From: Pedobacter metabolipauper
Lineage (GTDB): Bacteria; Bacteroidota; Bacteroidia; Sphingobacteriales; Sphingobacteriaceae
NCBI RefSeq assembly: GCF_004362715.1
Contig: NZ_SNYC01000003.1
Coordinates: forward strand, 1,241,601 to 1,305,600
Reading direction: 5' to 3'
DNA: 64,000 nt
In this document: positions 45,027-55,363 of the stretch, in pieces
Position numbering within the stretch: the first letter of the stretch is position 1
How the letters are laid out: each line of letters opens with the position of its first letter
Program-made: the position numbers and the translations under genes
Notes under the pieces: generated by a model
The model's database searches: none
What the model was told of the DNA's origin: nothing
The model's input: the letters and a program-made list of their open reading frames with translations, nothing else

Positions 45027-48000
45027 TTATGGTTTATAATGGTAATCATAGCTTTTTATAATATTGCCTTTTTGGTCTTTGATATATTTTAGCCGCTGCA
45101 AACTGTCATACACATAGTAAGTCGTCATACCCTTGCTGTCTGTCTGGCTGGTCATTCCAACCAATGGCTCGTACGTATACGAACTTAATAAGGCATCGGC
45201 AGGATATATGCTTAAGTCATCATACCAAACATCTCCACCCCCGTTATTATCAACCCGAAAAGCTACGTTGACAACATCGGCAGGTACATCAAACTCCTTT
45301 TGAAGGAATAACCATTTACCCGTTACACTTGTCGCCACATAAGTGGTATAATCTGCATAGGCCACGCTCCCGGCACGTTTCATCAATAGATACAATTCCA
45401 CTGATGGACCGCCACTGTATACCCATCCGGAGAAAACAAACTTCTTTTTTGCGGTAAGATTTACAGGGAGCCATTCTATGTTTTGGCTGTAGCTTTCACC
45501 GGCTCCAGGTTTGGAAAGCTTAGCGGCTAATTTCCCGGTATGGACAAGGAAGTTGTCTAAAACTAAATTTCCGTCAAATCCGACAGGACCGGTTTCAAAA
45601 CTTTTATGGTAAACTTCATTTGGAGAGGCGTTCTTTACTTCGGTCAGCAAATTACGGCCTGTGGCCGACCAGGTTAAATTGGTTTTTGTACCGCGGTCAT
45701 TCATATATGACAATAAATTACCAGCGTAATCATAGTCCACAAACTTAACCCTGAGTTCCTCCGGCTCGTTCATATATTTTGTTTTAATCAATGAAGGAAG
45801 GATCAGATTGGCATTACTGGGCCAGTACTTACCAAAAGTACTTGTAGTGGTTTGCTGCAAAACGTTATTTACATAGGTCTTTTCAACAATCGGCTCATCG
45901 ATCATGTTCCGGCCAATCATATCGATGTACGGATCAGTTATACCGAGTGAATCGATCATTTCATGTGGAAAAAATTTCTGCACCTTTTTTATCAGTCCAT
46001 TGCTATTTACAGAAATGGTCTGTGTTGGCTGGTTTATAGATGCATTGGTGTAATTATAATTGTTCACCTGCTCCATCACATTGCTACCAGCATAAACCCT
46101 GGTGGTATCGGCAATCAGCATGCTGTAGCCGGCCTGAAAATCCCTTCTGTAGATCATGTAGTGGGAAGCAGCACCAGTCCCTATAAACTCATCCCCGCCA
46201 ACCTGCACCACATCGTTAAAGATCTGGCTGGACCTGACAGTATCAGTATCCACATTCGGGTAATAGGTATTGATGGTTTCCTGCAGCATCGAATATTGAC
46301 CTGGTGAGGTGGTTTTATAAGTTGCATAAGAAGCAAGGTCACCAAATCTCCAGTCCGAGCGGTCATCATAAGAAATCGTTGTCCCGTTCATATAGTAAGG
46401 CGTAGAAAAAGGATTGTTGCCACCGCTATTGCCCAGATTGTATGTATAGACCGTCTTGCCTGCAACACCGAAATTGGTATATTCTGAAACCTCCGGATAA
46501 ACCACCGCATTACCCTTAATGGTAATGTCAAAATTCGGATTTGACGAAATGACCCGCTTCCTGTAAGTAGCCGGGTTATAATAAGTGTTGTTTATAAAAA
46601 AGCAACCATGTTCATAGTCGTACGCAATGGCCGGAACATGTTCAATTACGGTTTGCTGAAGAAAATACGGATTGTTTGCACCGCCATAGATCCAGTTTTT
46701 CAGGTAACCGCTGCCATTCTCGTTTTTTCCGTAACGGAATTCACGCACCTTGTTTTCAGTACCGCTGGTTTCTTCCCTGATCTTATAGATCCTTAAGCCC
46801 CCCACATTTTTAAGCTGACCGGCATAGTCATCCATCGCCTGGTTTAGCTGGTACTCAAAATGCATCACGCCACCTGTTGGATAAGTAATACCGATCAGCG
46901 CCCGCGCCTGGGCATATTCCAGGTAACTGTTCCGGTTTGCATCACCAAAGGTATGGTTGGCATTTACATAGTTCTCATCCGTTGAATTATTTAACAAATG
47001 GATGGTCTGGGGCTGGATCAGGGTGGTATTGGTGGTTATACCGTTATAATAACCCCAAAGATCTATTCCGTAGTTTGCATGAAAAGGGAGATGGTTACCA
47101 TTATAGGTAAAGGTATATTTTTCAGGGTTCAGGGTCTGTGGGTCTAAGACTGTAACCGAGTTCAGCATCGTCCGTCCCTGCTTCTCGGTACCATTAACCG
47201 GGTTCATCGCCACATCTTCGGTATAAGAGAGGTTGATCTCCTTAACCAGTTCATTAGCCAGGTTGTACACCAAAATACGTTTGATGCACAAATTAGAAAA
47301 CTGGGTACCCGGTACATAATCCCGCTCAAACACGACTTTGCCCTGGTCAAAATTGATCTCATGCAGGGTCACTACATCGGTAAGGGTAGGTATAGCGCCG
47401 CTACTTGCTGGAAAAGCACTGGCCAGCGGCTCTGGATTATTTGGGTCAACATAAGCATACCGCTGGCTCATCCCGGCGATGGTTTTAATCACCATCGGAC
47501 GCTTCATCCGGATGGTAGGCACATCATACAATGCACCGCCACAAAGTATCAGCTGTGGTGGATGAACTGTATTATAAGCATCCATACTGGTAGAATCCAG
47601 GATCTCGTAACTGTGCGACTGCGGGGTCCTGGCCAGGATCGGCTCTACCGTTTTGGGATAATAACTGAATGATACTGAATCCGTTGAATTGGCATTCACG
47701 ATCTTCCTTGCTTTCCAGGCCGAAGTAGTGATGAAGTAATTGTCACGCTCCACAAAATCCCCGCCACCAAAGTAATATTTAAGGCCTTTGTCATCAGTGA
47801 TCTGAAAGTCGTAACCAGGCACGCCATATCTGACCTGCACCGGTTGAAAAGGTATGGTTTTAATGGTATAATTTGAGTTACTGCCCCAGTTCTTACAGAA
47901 ATAAAAAGTGCCCGAGCGGGTCGGTGTAGAGAAATAAAAATCATCAGGCTGTTCGTCTGCGGCACCAAGGGCCCAGGTATGGACATAACTGGTATTGTAC

Positions 48001-48371
48001 CAGCTGCCAAGCTGTGCGTTGTTCAGTAATTTCTCTTCATCGGCAGGGCCGTTCCTGCTCCGGCTCAGCTGAGGCTCGGCCTTTAATGACCAGCCAAGTC
48101 CGAACATGCCTGAAGGGTCATGGACCTTGATCCCTGAGGAATGGTAATTCAAACTGATCGGGATCTCAATATCCCCCTGTTTAATCGTCCATAAAGGAAT
48201 AGAAATTGGTACCAGCCCACGAGAATAATCTACCGGGTAGTTGATCGATTTGATCAGGCCGGCCGTTTGTGGTGATGCCGGTGCAGCGGATTTAAAGAAA
48301 CTGGTTTGAGCCAGGGCTGGTAAAACAACTAAAGCGGGTAAAATGGTGAGACAAATGGCTCTGAGTTTCAT
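45027..48371 (-). CDS. RHS-associated partner protein with inserted jelly-roll-like domain
   Basis: I use the ATG at 48371 (MKLRAICLTILPALVVLPAL), which gives a signal peptide and 1114 residues. The N-terminal half is the large domain seen ahead of RHS repeats in Bacteroidota (PISIPLWTIKQGDIEIPISL, GLGWSL). YD-like repeats follow, and residues about 920-1057 form a separate jelly-roll-like module (FSGWVYSGGPSVELYLL, DVWYDDLSIYP). The protein ends in one more YD repeat (YVYDSLQRLKYIKDQKGN) and no toxin tip. It probably forms the shell or delivery part of the RHS complex with the downstream protein. Confidence 0.82.
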   Translation of the reverse strand: MKLRAICLTILPALVVLPALAQTSFFKSAAPASPQTAGLIKSINYPVDYSRGLVPISIPLWTIKQGDIEIPISLNYHSSGIKVHDPSGMFGLGWSLKAEPQLSRSRNGPADEEKLLNNAQLGSWYNTSYVHTWALGAADEQPDDFYFSTPTRSGTFYFCKNWGSNSNYTIKTIPFQPVQVRYGVPGYDFQITDDKGLKYYFGGGDFVERDNYFITTSAWKARKIVNANSTDSVSFSYYPKTVEPILARTPQSHSYEILDSTSMDAYNTVHPPQLILCGGALYDVPTIRMKRPMVIKTIAGMSQRYAYVDPNNPEPLASAFPASSGAIPTLTDVVTLHEINFDQGKVVFERDYVPGTQFSNLCIKRILVYNLANELVKEINLSYTEDVAMNPVNGTEKQGRTMLNSVTVLDPQTLNPEKYTFTYNGNHLPFHANYGIDLWGYYNGITTNTTLIQPQTIHLLNNSTDENYVNANHTFGDANRNSYLEYAQARALIGITYPTGGVMHFEYQLNQAMDDYAGQLKNVGGLRIYKIREETSGTENKVREFRYGKNENGSGYLKNWIYGGANNPYFLQQTVIEHVPAIAYDYEHGCFFINNTYYNPATYRKRVISSNPNFDITIKGNAVVYPEVSEYTNFGVAGKTVYTYNLGNSGGNNPFSTPYYMNGTTISYDDRSDWRFGDLASYATYKTTSPGQYSMLQETINTYYPNVDTDTVRSSQIFNDVVQVGGDEFIGTGAASHYMIYRRDFQAGYSMLIADTTRVYAGSNVMEQVNNYNYTNASINQPTQTISVNSNGLIKKVQKFFPHEMIDSLGITDPYIDMIGRNMIDEPIVEKTYVNNVLQQTTTSTFGKYWPSNANLILPSLIKTKYMNEPEELRVKFVDYDYAGNLLSYMNDRGTKTNLTWSATGRNLLTEVKNASPNEVYHKSFETGPVGFDGNLVLDNFLVHTGKLAAKLSKPGAGESYSQNIEWLPVNLTAKKKFVFSGWVYSGGPSVELYLLMKRAGSVAYADYTTYVATSVTGKWLFLQKEFDVPADVVNVAFRVDNNGGGDVWYDDLSIYPADALLSSYTYEPLVGMTSQTDSKGMTTYYVYDSLQRLKYIKDQKGNIIKSYDYHYKP

Positions 48372-48496
48372 TAGTGGTAAGTTTAATAACCTCACACACT
48401 AAAAACTGTTCTTTTCAGAAGAATTAAAAGAAATGAGACGTTAATTTTTAATACGCTAAAGGTAAATACATTAGAAACAAATACCAAATAAATTAT

Positions 48497-48548
48497 AAAA
48501 AAATATGCTTATGTGAGCATCGCATAATACGATATCCACATAAGCATA
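48497..48548 (-). terminator. Strong hairpin terminator after the DUF6266 gene
   Basis: TATGCTTATGTG (48504-48515) and CACATAAGCATA (48537-48548) pair perfectly, with a nested ATCG/CGAT stem in the loop. On the minus strand a run of seven T bases follows. It separates the DUF6266 gene from the RHS genes. Confidence 0.85.
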
Positions 48549-48649
48549 AATTTGAATATAATCTGTTTATTTAATAATCTATCTTCTGCATTTTTAAATT
48601 ATAAAACCAAGTTTTAGGAAAATATATTTTAATTATTTTTTTTACCCCC

Positions 48650-49294
48650 CTAAAAAACAACAGCATGCCCCGCATATACGCTATTCGAAATGCCCAGCTT
48701 ATCGTCAGAAATAAAAGAAATATAAGCATGCAGTTTATGACCCTTGAAAGATGAGGGTAGCTCCATTACATCACTGCCTTCATTTCTGCGGGCACCACTA
48801 AGGGTGTAATAAGAACTTTTTAGTGCAGGTACATAGACAAGTAACATGGCCCGGGTCCATTGCTGATCAAACCTGTTGCGTTCATCAACATCCCAGCTAA
48901 ACTTTAACCCATTTTCTACCGCTGCTACTCCAGGGTTTTCCGCAGCGGGAAGATCTCCTTCGGTTAGCCTTACTTTGGGATAATCGATAGTCTGATCCGG
49001 GTACGTTCCAGTGATACTGTTTCGAATCTGGTATGATTTTGCCGCATTGTTTGCGGTACGGGATAAACCCTTTACCGCCTGGTCAAAGCCCAGTGCAACA
49101 AATGGGGTCATGCTGTTGATCATCTCATTCGCAATAATAAGCTTTTGACATACGCCCAGTTGCTTTGGTGAAAGAGGGACTGTTCGTTTTTTCTTGCATG
49201 GTTTAACAAATGCTTCGCCATTCCTGATAAAACATTCAACTGGTCCCAGTTTACCCGATACCCCTCCAAGAATTCCATTTCTAATTCGTGCCAT
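48650..49294 (-). CDS. DUF6266 family protein
   Basis: A 214-residue protein beginning MARIRNGILGGVSGKLGPVE, the signature start of DUF6266 proteins found in Sphingobacteriaceae and relatives. The middle has KKRTVPLSPKQLGVCQKL, and the C-terminal half is strand-rich with WDVDERNRFDQQWTRAMLLVYVP. The function of this family is unknown to me. No signal peptide is seen. It is a single-gene unit between long intergenic regions on both sides. Confidence 0.8.
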   Translation of the reverse strand: MARIRNGILGGVSGKLGPVECFIRNGEAFVKPCKKKRTVPLSPKQLGVCQKLIIANEMINSMTPFVALGFDQAVKGLSRTANNAAKSYQIRNSITGTYPDQTIDYPKVRLTEGDLPAAENPGVAAVENGLKFSWDVDERNRFDQQWTRAMLLVYVPALKSSYYTLSGARRNEGSDVMELPSSFKGHKLHAYISFISDDKLGISNSVYAGHAVVF

Positions 49295-49661
49295 AATTTT
49301 AAGTTTAATGATTAATTAAAACACAACACACTGACAACTAATTTGTTTCGATCTGAATTCTACCATAAAGAAAACATATTTCTTTTTGTAGCCTGGGTAT
49401 AAGTACACAATCATTGGGTTTTTACGCCCAATGTCCGAAGACTCTCCAAAGATTCTCCGGAAATAAGGCACTCATTTATAATTACCTTATAGGAAATTTT
49501 CAGATGGTATAAAATCCTTAATCAATTAAAAGATGAGATTCAGATGTTAATAAAAGGTCAAACAAACAAGAATATACTACGCTAAATTTAAATTCCATAA
49601 AAATTACCACAAAAAAAGGATGCCTTTTCAGACATCCTCATAACCTAAAATACGTAATACT
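49295..49661. other. Intergenic region, no gene seen
   Basis: About 370 AT-rich bases. It holds the upstream region of the DUF6266 gene and, at its far end, the terminator of the TonB/DUF6850 operon. I see no convincing small gene or RNA. Confidence 0.6.
49611..49638 (-). terminator. Rho-independent terminator of the five-gene TonB operon
   Basis: On the minus strand AGGATG and CATCCT pair around a short loop and are followed by a run of T bases, 24 bases past the stop of the DUF6850 gene. Confidence 0.82.
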
Positions 49662-51227
49662 TTAAAAGTTTACACCAACATTAAAGCCAGCAAAAATCCG
49701 ATCGTTAAATTGGTAGCTATTGGTAAACTGAGCCTGGATCTGTGCCTTTATAAACAACATATTCTGACTATCGTTTTTAATTTTCTGAGAATAAACCAAT
49801 GGCACACCGATCGACGCATAACTGGAGGTTAGGTACCGGAAATCATTTTGTTCCAAGCCGGTAACCGTTGGATAGTCCGCATGTGCCCCTCCGTAATTAT
49901 AAACACCAGAGATATTGGCGTTATAACCCAAATCCAATCCAACAAGTAATTGCTTTGATTTCTTATCAGCCAATGCAAGGTTCTTTTTAATACCAGCATT
50001 AAACAATACGTTTTCCGCCTGCTTTACAGAATTTGGCAACAAGTACTCATCGTTTAATTTCTCATAAACTGCCCCTGCACTTAATTTCCAGGAATAAGCA
50101 TTTCCTTTATTGCTTGTCAAATGATATTGTACCCCAGCCTGCTCCGTAGAATAGGTAGACCGTACACTTTTAAACAAAGTTTGCCATCCCATCTGACTGG
50201 AAGAATTATCACGCTGTGTAACATACTGGATCCCATCCATATTGCGGTTGCAATAATTAAAATCCAGGAAATGTGAGGTTTGGGTACCCTCCTTAATAAA
50301 CGCCAATTTGGCTTTCCAAATGTGACGCAGCACAGATGCTCCATCTCTGGGCACTTCGAAAGATACCTGCAGGTCTTCTGCTTCTACACTGTAGTCTGCA
50401 CTCAGTAAAACATTTACGTTGCCGGCATATTGGTATTGAAATCCTCCACCCAAGGCATCACCTATGTAGTTGTTAGAACGGCCGCCACCTAAATAATTCA
50501 CAGCAGTACCCAAACCCAGTAATTCATAATATTGCTGGTCTACACTGTTATTTACATTACTGCCATAAGATTCTTCTTTGACATTACTGTAGACAAAATT
50601 AAGTCCTAAATGGTGCTTTTCTGATGGCGTATACACTACACCCGGTGAAAGGGACAAATTATAGAAATAATTTTCAGAGCGGATGTCCCGCTGTTTTGCA
50701 CCACTTGAAACTTTATAAGACCCTGCAAATCCGAAAGAGAACTGGTCGTTATAGGCCGGACTTGCTATGTTAAACTGCATCTCATAATGCTGGTTGTTCC
50801 AATCGCTTGGGTTCAGATCCGCAATGATGTAAGGCATTCCCCTAAAAGGATCAATAATGGATGCATTGTAATTCGCATCTTTGATCTGGTCTCTGCGGTA
50901 ATCAAAGCTACCACTCAAATAATAATCCTTGATCCGGTAATTTCCTTCTGTATGCACGGTCTGGCGATTCCCTGAGCCGCCTTGTTGCGGACGGCGAAAG
51001 TTGCCATCATAAAGCTCATAACCTACGCTCAGCGTCGAGTATTGAAAGGGTTGATCAAACTGCAGACCAGCAGGGTTTGAAGTTTTTTTCCAAAGGCTTC
51101 TTTGACTGAGCATTTCAAGAGCAGCCGGACCTGTTGTCTGTTCTTGTGCAATGGCCAGCTGACTGGAAAATACAACTAAAAGGCAGGCACATGTATTTTT
51201 TATATATTTCATTCGAATTCTTTTCAT
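49662..51227 (-). CDS. DUF6850 family outer-membrane beta-barrel protein
   Basis: A 521-residue exported protein. A signal peptide (about 1-28, ending IAQE) is followed by many alternating beta-strands and aromatic strand ends (STLSVGYELYDG, FSFGFAGSYKVS, VGVNF at the C-terminus), as in a large outer-membrane barrel. It fits the DUF6850 family, whose members often neighbour DUF4876 and a TonB receptor, as here. It is last in a five-gene operon, two bases after the DUF4876 gene. It may serve as a second pore or as a surface component for the same ligand. Confidence 0.78.
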   Translation of the reverse strand: MKRIRMKYIKNTCACLLVVFSSQLAIAQEQTTGPAALEMLSQRSLWKKTSNPAGLQFDQPFQYSTLSVGYELYDGNFRRPQQGGSGNRQTVHTEGNYRIKDYYLSGSFDYRRDQIKDANYNASIIDPFRGMPYIIADLNPSDWNNQHYEMQFNIASPAYNDQFSFGFAGSYKVSSGAKQRDIRSENYFYNLSLSPGVVYTPSEKHHLGLNFVYSNVKEESYGSNVNNSVDQQYYELLGLGTAVNYLGGGRSNNYIGDALGGGFQYQYAGNVNVLLSADYSVEAEDLQVSFEVPRDGASVLRHIWKAKLAFIKEGTQTSHFLDFNYCNRNMDGIQYVTQRDNSSSQMGWQTLFKSVRSTYSTEQAGVQYHLTSNKGNAYSWKLSAGAVYEKLNDEYLLPNSVKQAENVLFNAGIKKNLALADKKSKQLLVGLDLGYNANISGVYNYGGAHADYPTVTGLEQNDFRYLTSSYASIGVPLVYSQKIKNDSQNMLFIKAQIQAQFTNSYQFNDRIFAGFNVGVNF

Positions 51228-51229
51228 TA

Positions 51230-52489
51230 CTATTTAATTGTATGGTTCCACGATGGCATTCTTGAGCCGTGACGCCTGAATTGAGGCACCACACCCCGTT
51301 CAAAATCATTAGTACTGTTGTTGGTATCCATCAGGATCGGCGTACCGTCAGCATTTACTACAGCCACCTTACGGGCTACTCCCAAAGAATTATAAGTAGC
51401 GCCAACATAGGTCATACCCGCATCCAGTACGGAAGGAACACGTTTAGCATTGATTAAATTTTCATTATTACCTGCTTCAACAGCGTCCAGGATATAGCGG
51501 ATCGGCACCTTGGCATATTGCATGGTAGCCGTACCGGCCAGGTTCCTCGTACGCAGGTTTGCATTGTTTACAGGATCATAGGTTTCTCCGGCTGGTACTT
51601 TGAAAATGACATACGCCCCGCCAAAAACCGAAGTAAGGTATTGCGGCAAGGTACCTTTAGAAGCACTTGCATTGTAGAATACATGTTCCATATCTACAGC
51701 CGGCTGATCCGGGAAGTTTGCATTGTTCATGTTGAACTCAAATTCTGAAGATGATCCGTCAACAGGAGAATTGACATTGTACTGCGGCAGTTTATGGTTG
51801 GCCGCGAATTGCGAGATCACAAAGGATTCTCCAGCCTGCAGCGGGTATTGCGTACCCGTTCCCGGCACTTTCCAGATCCGTTCTGCATACGCATAGTCAC
51901 TGCCATCTGCCGCTGGCCACAATGGCAAAGTAGTTGTAGCTGTGGTTGGTGTTAAGTTGGCAAAGCAAAGTCCATCCAGATAGATTACCTTATCAGAGTT
52001 GTTATAGATCTCATAAAATTGATTCCTGAAATAGGTTCCTGTTCCCGGAACCGGACTTGCGCCAGTACCTGCATAAAATATTTCACTAATGATGAGCGGA
52101 CTAACCTTAAGTCCGTTTACAGGGATCTCTATAGCCTCACCATTCTTTACAATGGCATAGTTGATCTTGCTGCCGCTCAGGTAAAATGCATCACCTGCAC
52201 CATCTTCTACCCTGCCGGATATATTGATGCTGTAAATGCCGGGAATCAGCCCGTCGATGGTTGTAATATTGGCACCAAGTTCCTTCTCCAGTTTAAAGCC
52301 TTCAGCAAAGTTTTCAAAAACGATCTTAAGTCCCTGCGTGCTGGTTACCCCAGCCAATTGAGAAGGGGCGGTAATGTTTACTTGATAACTACCTGCCTTT
52401 TCCGCATCACCTGCATTATTAATCTTCTTACAGGAAGCAGAAAACAGGGTAAGGATGGCGAGCGCAGTAATGATATGAATTGATTTCAT
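51230..52489 (-). CDS. DUF4876 surface lipoprotein
   Basis: A 419-residue lipoprotein with signal peptide and lipobox FSASC near residue 20. An N-terminal Ig/regulatory-like domain (about 30-125, QVNITAPSQLAGVTSTQGLKIVF) is followed by the DUF4876 domain (SPLIISEIFYAGTG, then NQFYEIYNNSDKVIYLDGLCFANL, resembling a lamin-tail fold). It is six bases from the TonB receptor and two bases from the DUF6850 gene, so the three probably work as a complex. Ligand unknown. Confidence 0.82.
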   Translation of the reverse strand: MKSIHIITALAILTLFSASCKKINNAGDAEKAGSYQVNITAPSQLAGVTSTQGLKIVFENFAEGFKLEKELGANITTIDGLIPGIYSINISGRVEDGAGDAFYLSGSKINYAIVKNGEAIEIPVNGLKVSPLIISEIFYAGTGASPVPGTGTYFRNQFYEIYNNSDKVIYLDGLCFANLTPTTATTTLPLWPAADGSDYAYAERIWKVPGTGTQYPLQAGESFVISQFAANHKLPQYNVNSPVDGSSSEFEFNMNNANFPDQPAVDMEHVFYNASASKGTLPQYLTSVFGGAYVIFKVPAGETYDPVNNANLRTRNLAGTATMQYAKVPIRYILDAVEAGNNENLINAKRVPSVLDAGMTYVGATYNSLGVARKVAVVNADGTPILMDTNNSTNDFERGVVPQFRRHGSRMPSWNHTIK

Positions 52490-52495
52490 GACCTC

Positions 52496-55330
52496 TTATT
52501 TTATTTTAAGTGATAAACCCAAACCGAAGAACAACCTGCTGTTACGCTTAATGAAAGTACCTGGATTTCGTTTAGATTCTGTAATTTGATAATACCTGAA
52601 CATGTTGTTGGCAAAGAAGGATACCCGTAGATAGTCTTCGATCTCCTTGGTCAGGTTAAAATTGAAGTTCAATAGTGGAGGATAGGATTCCTTAATGGCC
52701 TGACTTGGATTGGTTGGACGGATCAATGTCTTGAATTGATCTTCTCCTGCCCTGCTTGCATCAAAGTCGTAGATCTGTCCATCAATTTTTGAAATGTATT
52801 TTACCGGGATAGAATCATTACCAAACTTAGTTTGATTGCTTTCATTCCAGGTAACCTGGGTAGTCAGCGTAACCACAAAACCCAGTTGAGGAATATTATG
52901 CGTACTTCTGAGTGCAGTTACAAAACTTTGATTGTATTCTTTGGCCATACCTTTTTCATACAAGCCGATATGGGTTCTTCCTGCACCGCCAGTTGTACTC
53001 TGGCCATCATAAAAGAAATAATCATTGCTATAGCTTTCGGTTCGTATATAAGCACCGTTTAGCGTAAAAGCACTCCTGATCGCATCAAAACGACCTAAGT
53101 TTAGATCGGCTTCAATCCCTTCGGTATTAGCCACCTGCGCATTATTAGGCATATAAAATTTAGCCAAAACCGGGTTGCTTTGACTCAGCTGGTAAACAGG
53201 TTGTGCAGCATTTGCACGTACATACTCATTGTAGGTTACCGGTTTATACCCATTAACCGTATTACTCAAGGCATATCCATTATTCAGTCTTTCTCTAAAT
53301 CCGGTAACTTTTAAGGTAGCCTGGCTTACCTTTAAGGTGAAACCTATTTCAGACTTTTTATTCTTTGCAATTTTAAGATCCGGATTTTCTGTACTAAAAA
53401 CACGTGTGGTCGTCATATAAACCTGCTGGTCTGCAGGGATAGCTGATGCCGTCTCATTGATGTTTACATATTCAAAGTAAGCATCTTCCGGAGATAAATG
53501 CAGAATGGCAGGAGCCTTTGCCAGCTGCCCATAAGCACCATTGATACTGAAAACACGGGGAACAATATCCAATGAGGCATTGATCCGTGGAGAAAGGGCA
53601 TTTCTATTTCCAGAAAAACGATCATAACGTAATCCTGCCACCAATAGCAAATGGTTCTCGCCTATTTTGGCGTTCAGCTGATCTTCAGCAAATAAACCAA
53701 ATTGATCCAGTCCTGCAATATCCTTATAGACCCTTTGTCTGAATGAGGCATTTACAGCACTTAGATTCCGGTATGGAGGAGCTGTATCTGAAAAGGTCTT
53801 TCCATCACCGTAATTTTTATCAGACTTGAAATCAGCACCCAGTAACCACCTGTGATTAGTAACACCAACTCTATTGAAAAAGGTAGCTACAGTTTTAAAG
53901 TAAGTATTGAATTCTTTACCATTGATATCATACCTGCCCAAATAAGCACTTGGCAATGCAATGGCATACAGCGACTGATCTGCAGGACTGATATTTGTCA
54001 ATTGTTGTCCGTTTGTATCAAAAACAGGGGTATTTGGCTTATTGGTAAGGATGGCTCCATCCGTATAGGTCATGGAGTATGGCGAAGTTGCTGAAGTGTA
54101 CAGGGTTTCGTAATAACTATCCTTAACCGTATAACCTACACGAGCTACATAATTAATTGCACGCAGCCATGCATTATCGAAACTGAGGTTTCCGCGGGTA
54201 TTAAAAATGAACCCCAGATCCTGCCCTTTTGAACTGATCTGATTAACCAGATCATCCGGGTTTGGCTTCCTGGTATCTTTCCCGTACAGGAGGTCTAATG
54301 AAGTGGTAGACTTCAGGTTATCAAAAAAAGTATTGCTGTATAAAGCGGTTCCGGTAATTTTTTTATAGTTGAGATAGCTTTGCACCGGACTGGTTACATT
54401 GCTCGCATAGTCAATACCCAGGTTTAAAGCTCCTTTCTTAGCACCAAGATCTAAGCCTTTGGTAGCAGAGAACTGATATAAATTGGAATTGGTCCTTACG
54501 TTGATGTTCAATGGCTGTGCACCGGCTTTGGTATTAACCAGCATTACGCCAGCGGTTACGTCGCCATATTGAACACCAGGAACACCCCTGATAATTTCAA
54601 CCGATTCTACATTGTCGAGCGAAACCGTCCTTACATCAAAACCTGCACCTGGAGATGCACCACCGCCTAATGAACCCGAAGCCCCACTAACTGCAGGCGA
54701 CATGGTTTGGAGGTTGGCATTGTTAGAAACAGGTGCTCCGTTTATGATAATCGAGGTACCAAATGCATTCAGGTCCTGTGTAGGTGAACCCACATTACGC
54801 AGCGTAATCTGCTTCGCATTGGCCAGGTTTGGATTGATGGTTGGGCCGCCAGGCAATAAAGAAAGCAGATCGGTTAAACTCGCTGCCTGCAAGTGATCTA
54901 TCGCACTCCTGGATATCTTTGAAGAAGTACCATTGCTATTGTCGGTATTGCTTGCCGTTACATTCACTTCCTTTAATCTGAAATCGGCCTCGGCCAAATA
55001 AAACTTCAGATCCAGATCAGATTGAACATCAATTAAAGTGTCTAATGTGATCTTTCCTAAATAACTCAAACTAAGTTTTACCTTACCAGAAGGAACCCTG
55101 GTAAAAGAAAAGCGGCCATTGGTACTGGTAGCAGCGTTGATCCCATATTCGCTGATAGAAACAGTAGCAGAAGAAATTGGTGTTACCGGTCCCTTATTTC
55201 CTTTTTGTTCATAAACAGTTCCGCCAATCGTAAAGTTTCTTTTTGTATCCTGGGCAAAGGAATTGATCCCTGCCAGCAGGCACAGAAAAACCAGGATTAA
55301 ATGTTTAAAGCAGGATAAATATTTTATCAT
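52496..55330 (-). CDS. TonB-dependent receptor
   Basis: A 944-residue outer-membrane receptor: signal peptide (about 1-26), carboxypeptidase-regulatory-like domain (about 34-115, GGTVYEQKGNKGPVTP), plug (about 130-265, SRSAIDHLQAASLTDLLSLLPGG and VESVEIIRGVPGVQYGDVTAGV) and a 22-strand-type barrel ending RLFFGLGLSLKIK. It imports a ligand using proton-motive force via TonB. No SusD gene is beside it; its partners are DUF4876 and DUF6850 instead. The ligand cannot be read from sequence. Confidence 0.92.
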   Translation of the reverse strand: MIKYLSCFKHLILVFLCLLAGINSFAQDTKRNFTIGGTVYEQKGNKGPVTPISSATVSISEYGINAATSTNGRFSFTRVPSGKVKLSLSYLGKITLDTLIDVQSDLDLKFYLAEADFRLKEVNVTASNTDNSNGTSSKISRSAIDHLQAASLTDLLSLLPGGPTINPNLANAKQITLRNVGSPTQDLNAFGTSIIINGAPVSNNANLQTMSPAVSGASGSLGGGASPGAGFDVRTVSLDNVESVEIIRGVPGVQYGDVTAGVMLVNTKAGAQPLNINVRTNSNLYQFSATKGLDLGAKKGALNLGIDYASNVTSPVQSYLNYKKITGTALYSNTFFDNLKSTTSLDLLYGKDTRKPNPDDLVNQISSKGQDLGFIFNTRGNLSFDNAWLRAINYVARVGYTVKDSYYETLYTSATSPYSMTYTDGAILTNKPNTPVFDTNGQQLTNISPADQSLYAIALPSAYLGRYDINGKEFNTYFKTVATFFNRVGVTNHRWLLGADFKSDKNYGDGKTFSDTAPPYRNLSAVNASFRQRVYKDIAGLDQFGLFAEDQLNAKIGENHLLLVAGLRYDRFSGNRNALSPRINASLDIVPRVFSINGAYGQLAKAPAILHLSPEDAYFEYVNINETASAIPADQQVYMTTTRVFSTENPDLKIAKNKKSEIGFTLKVSQATLKVTGFRERLNNGYALSNTVNGYKPVTYNEYVRANAAQPVYQLSQSNPVLAKFYMPNNAQVANTEGIEADLNLGRFDAIRSAFTLNGAYIRTESYSNDYFFYDGQSTTGGAGRTHIGLYEKGMAKEYNQSFVTALRSTHNIPQLGFVVTLTTQVTWNESNQTKFGNDSIPVKYISKIDGQIYDFDASRAGEDQFKTLIRPTNPSQAIKESYPPLLNFNFNLTKEIEDYLRVSFFANNMFRYYQITESKRNPGTFIKRNSRLFFGLGLSLKIK

Positions 55331-55363
55331 AAATTGTATATAATTTTAAAAATGGTTAACTGA

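Noticed and set aside
52496..55330. SusC/SusD glycan uptake system
   Set aside because: No SusD-type lipoprotein is adjacent; the partners are DUF4876 and DUF6850 proteins, so a Sus-type label is not supported.
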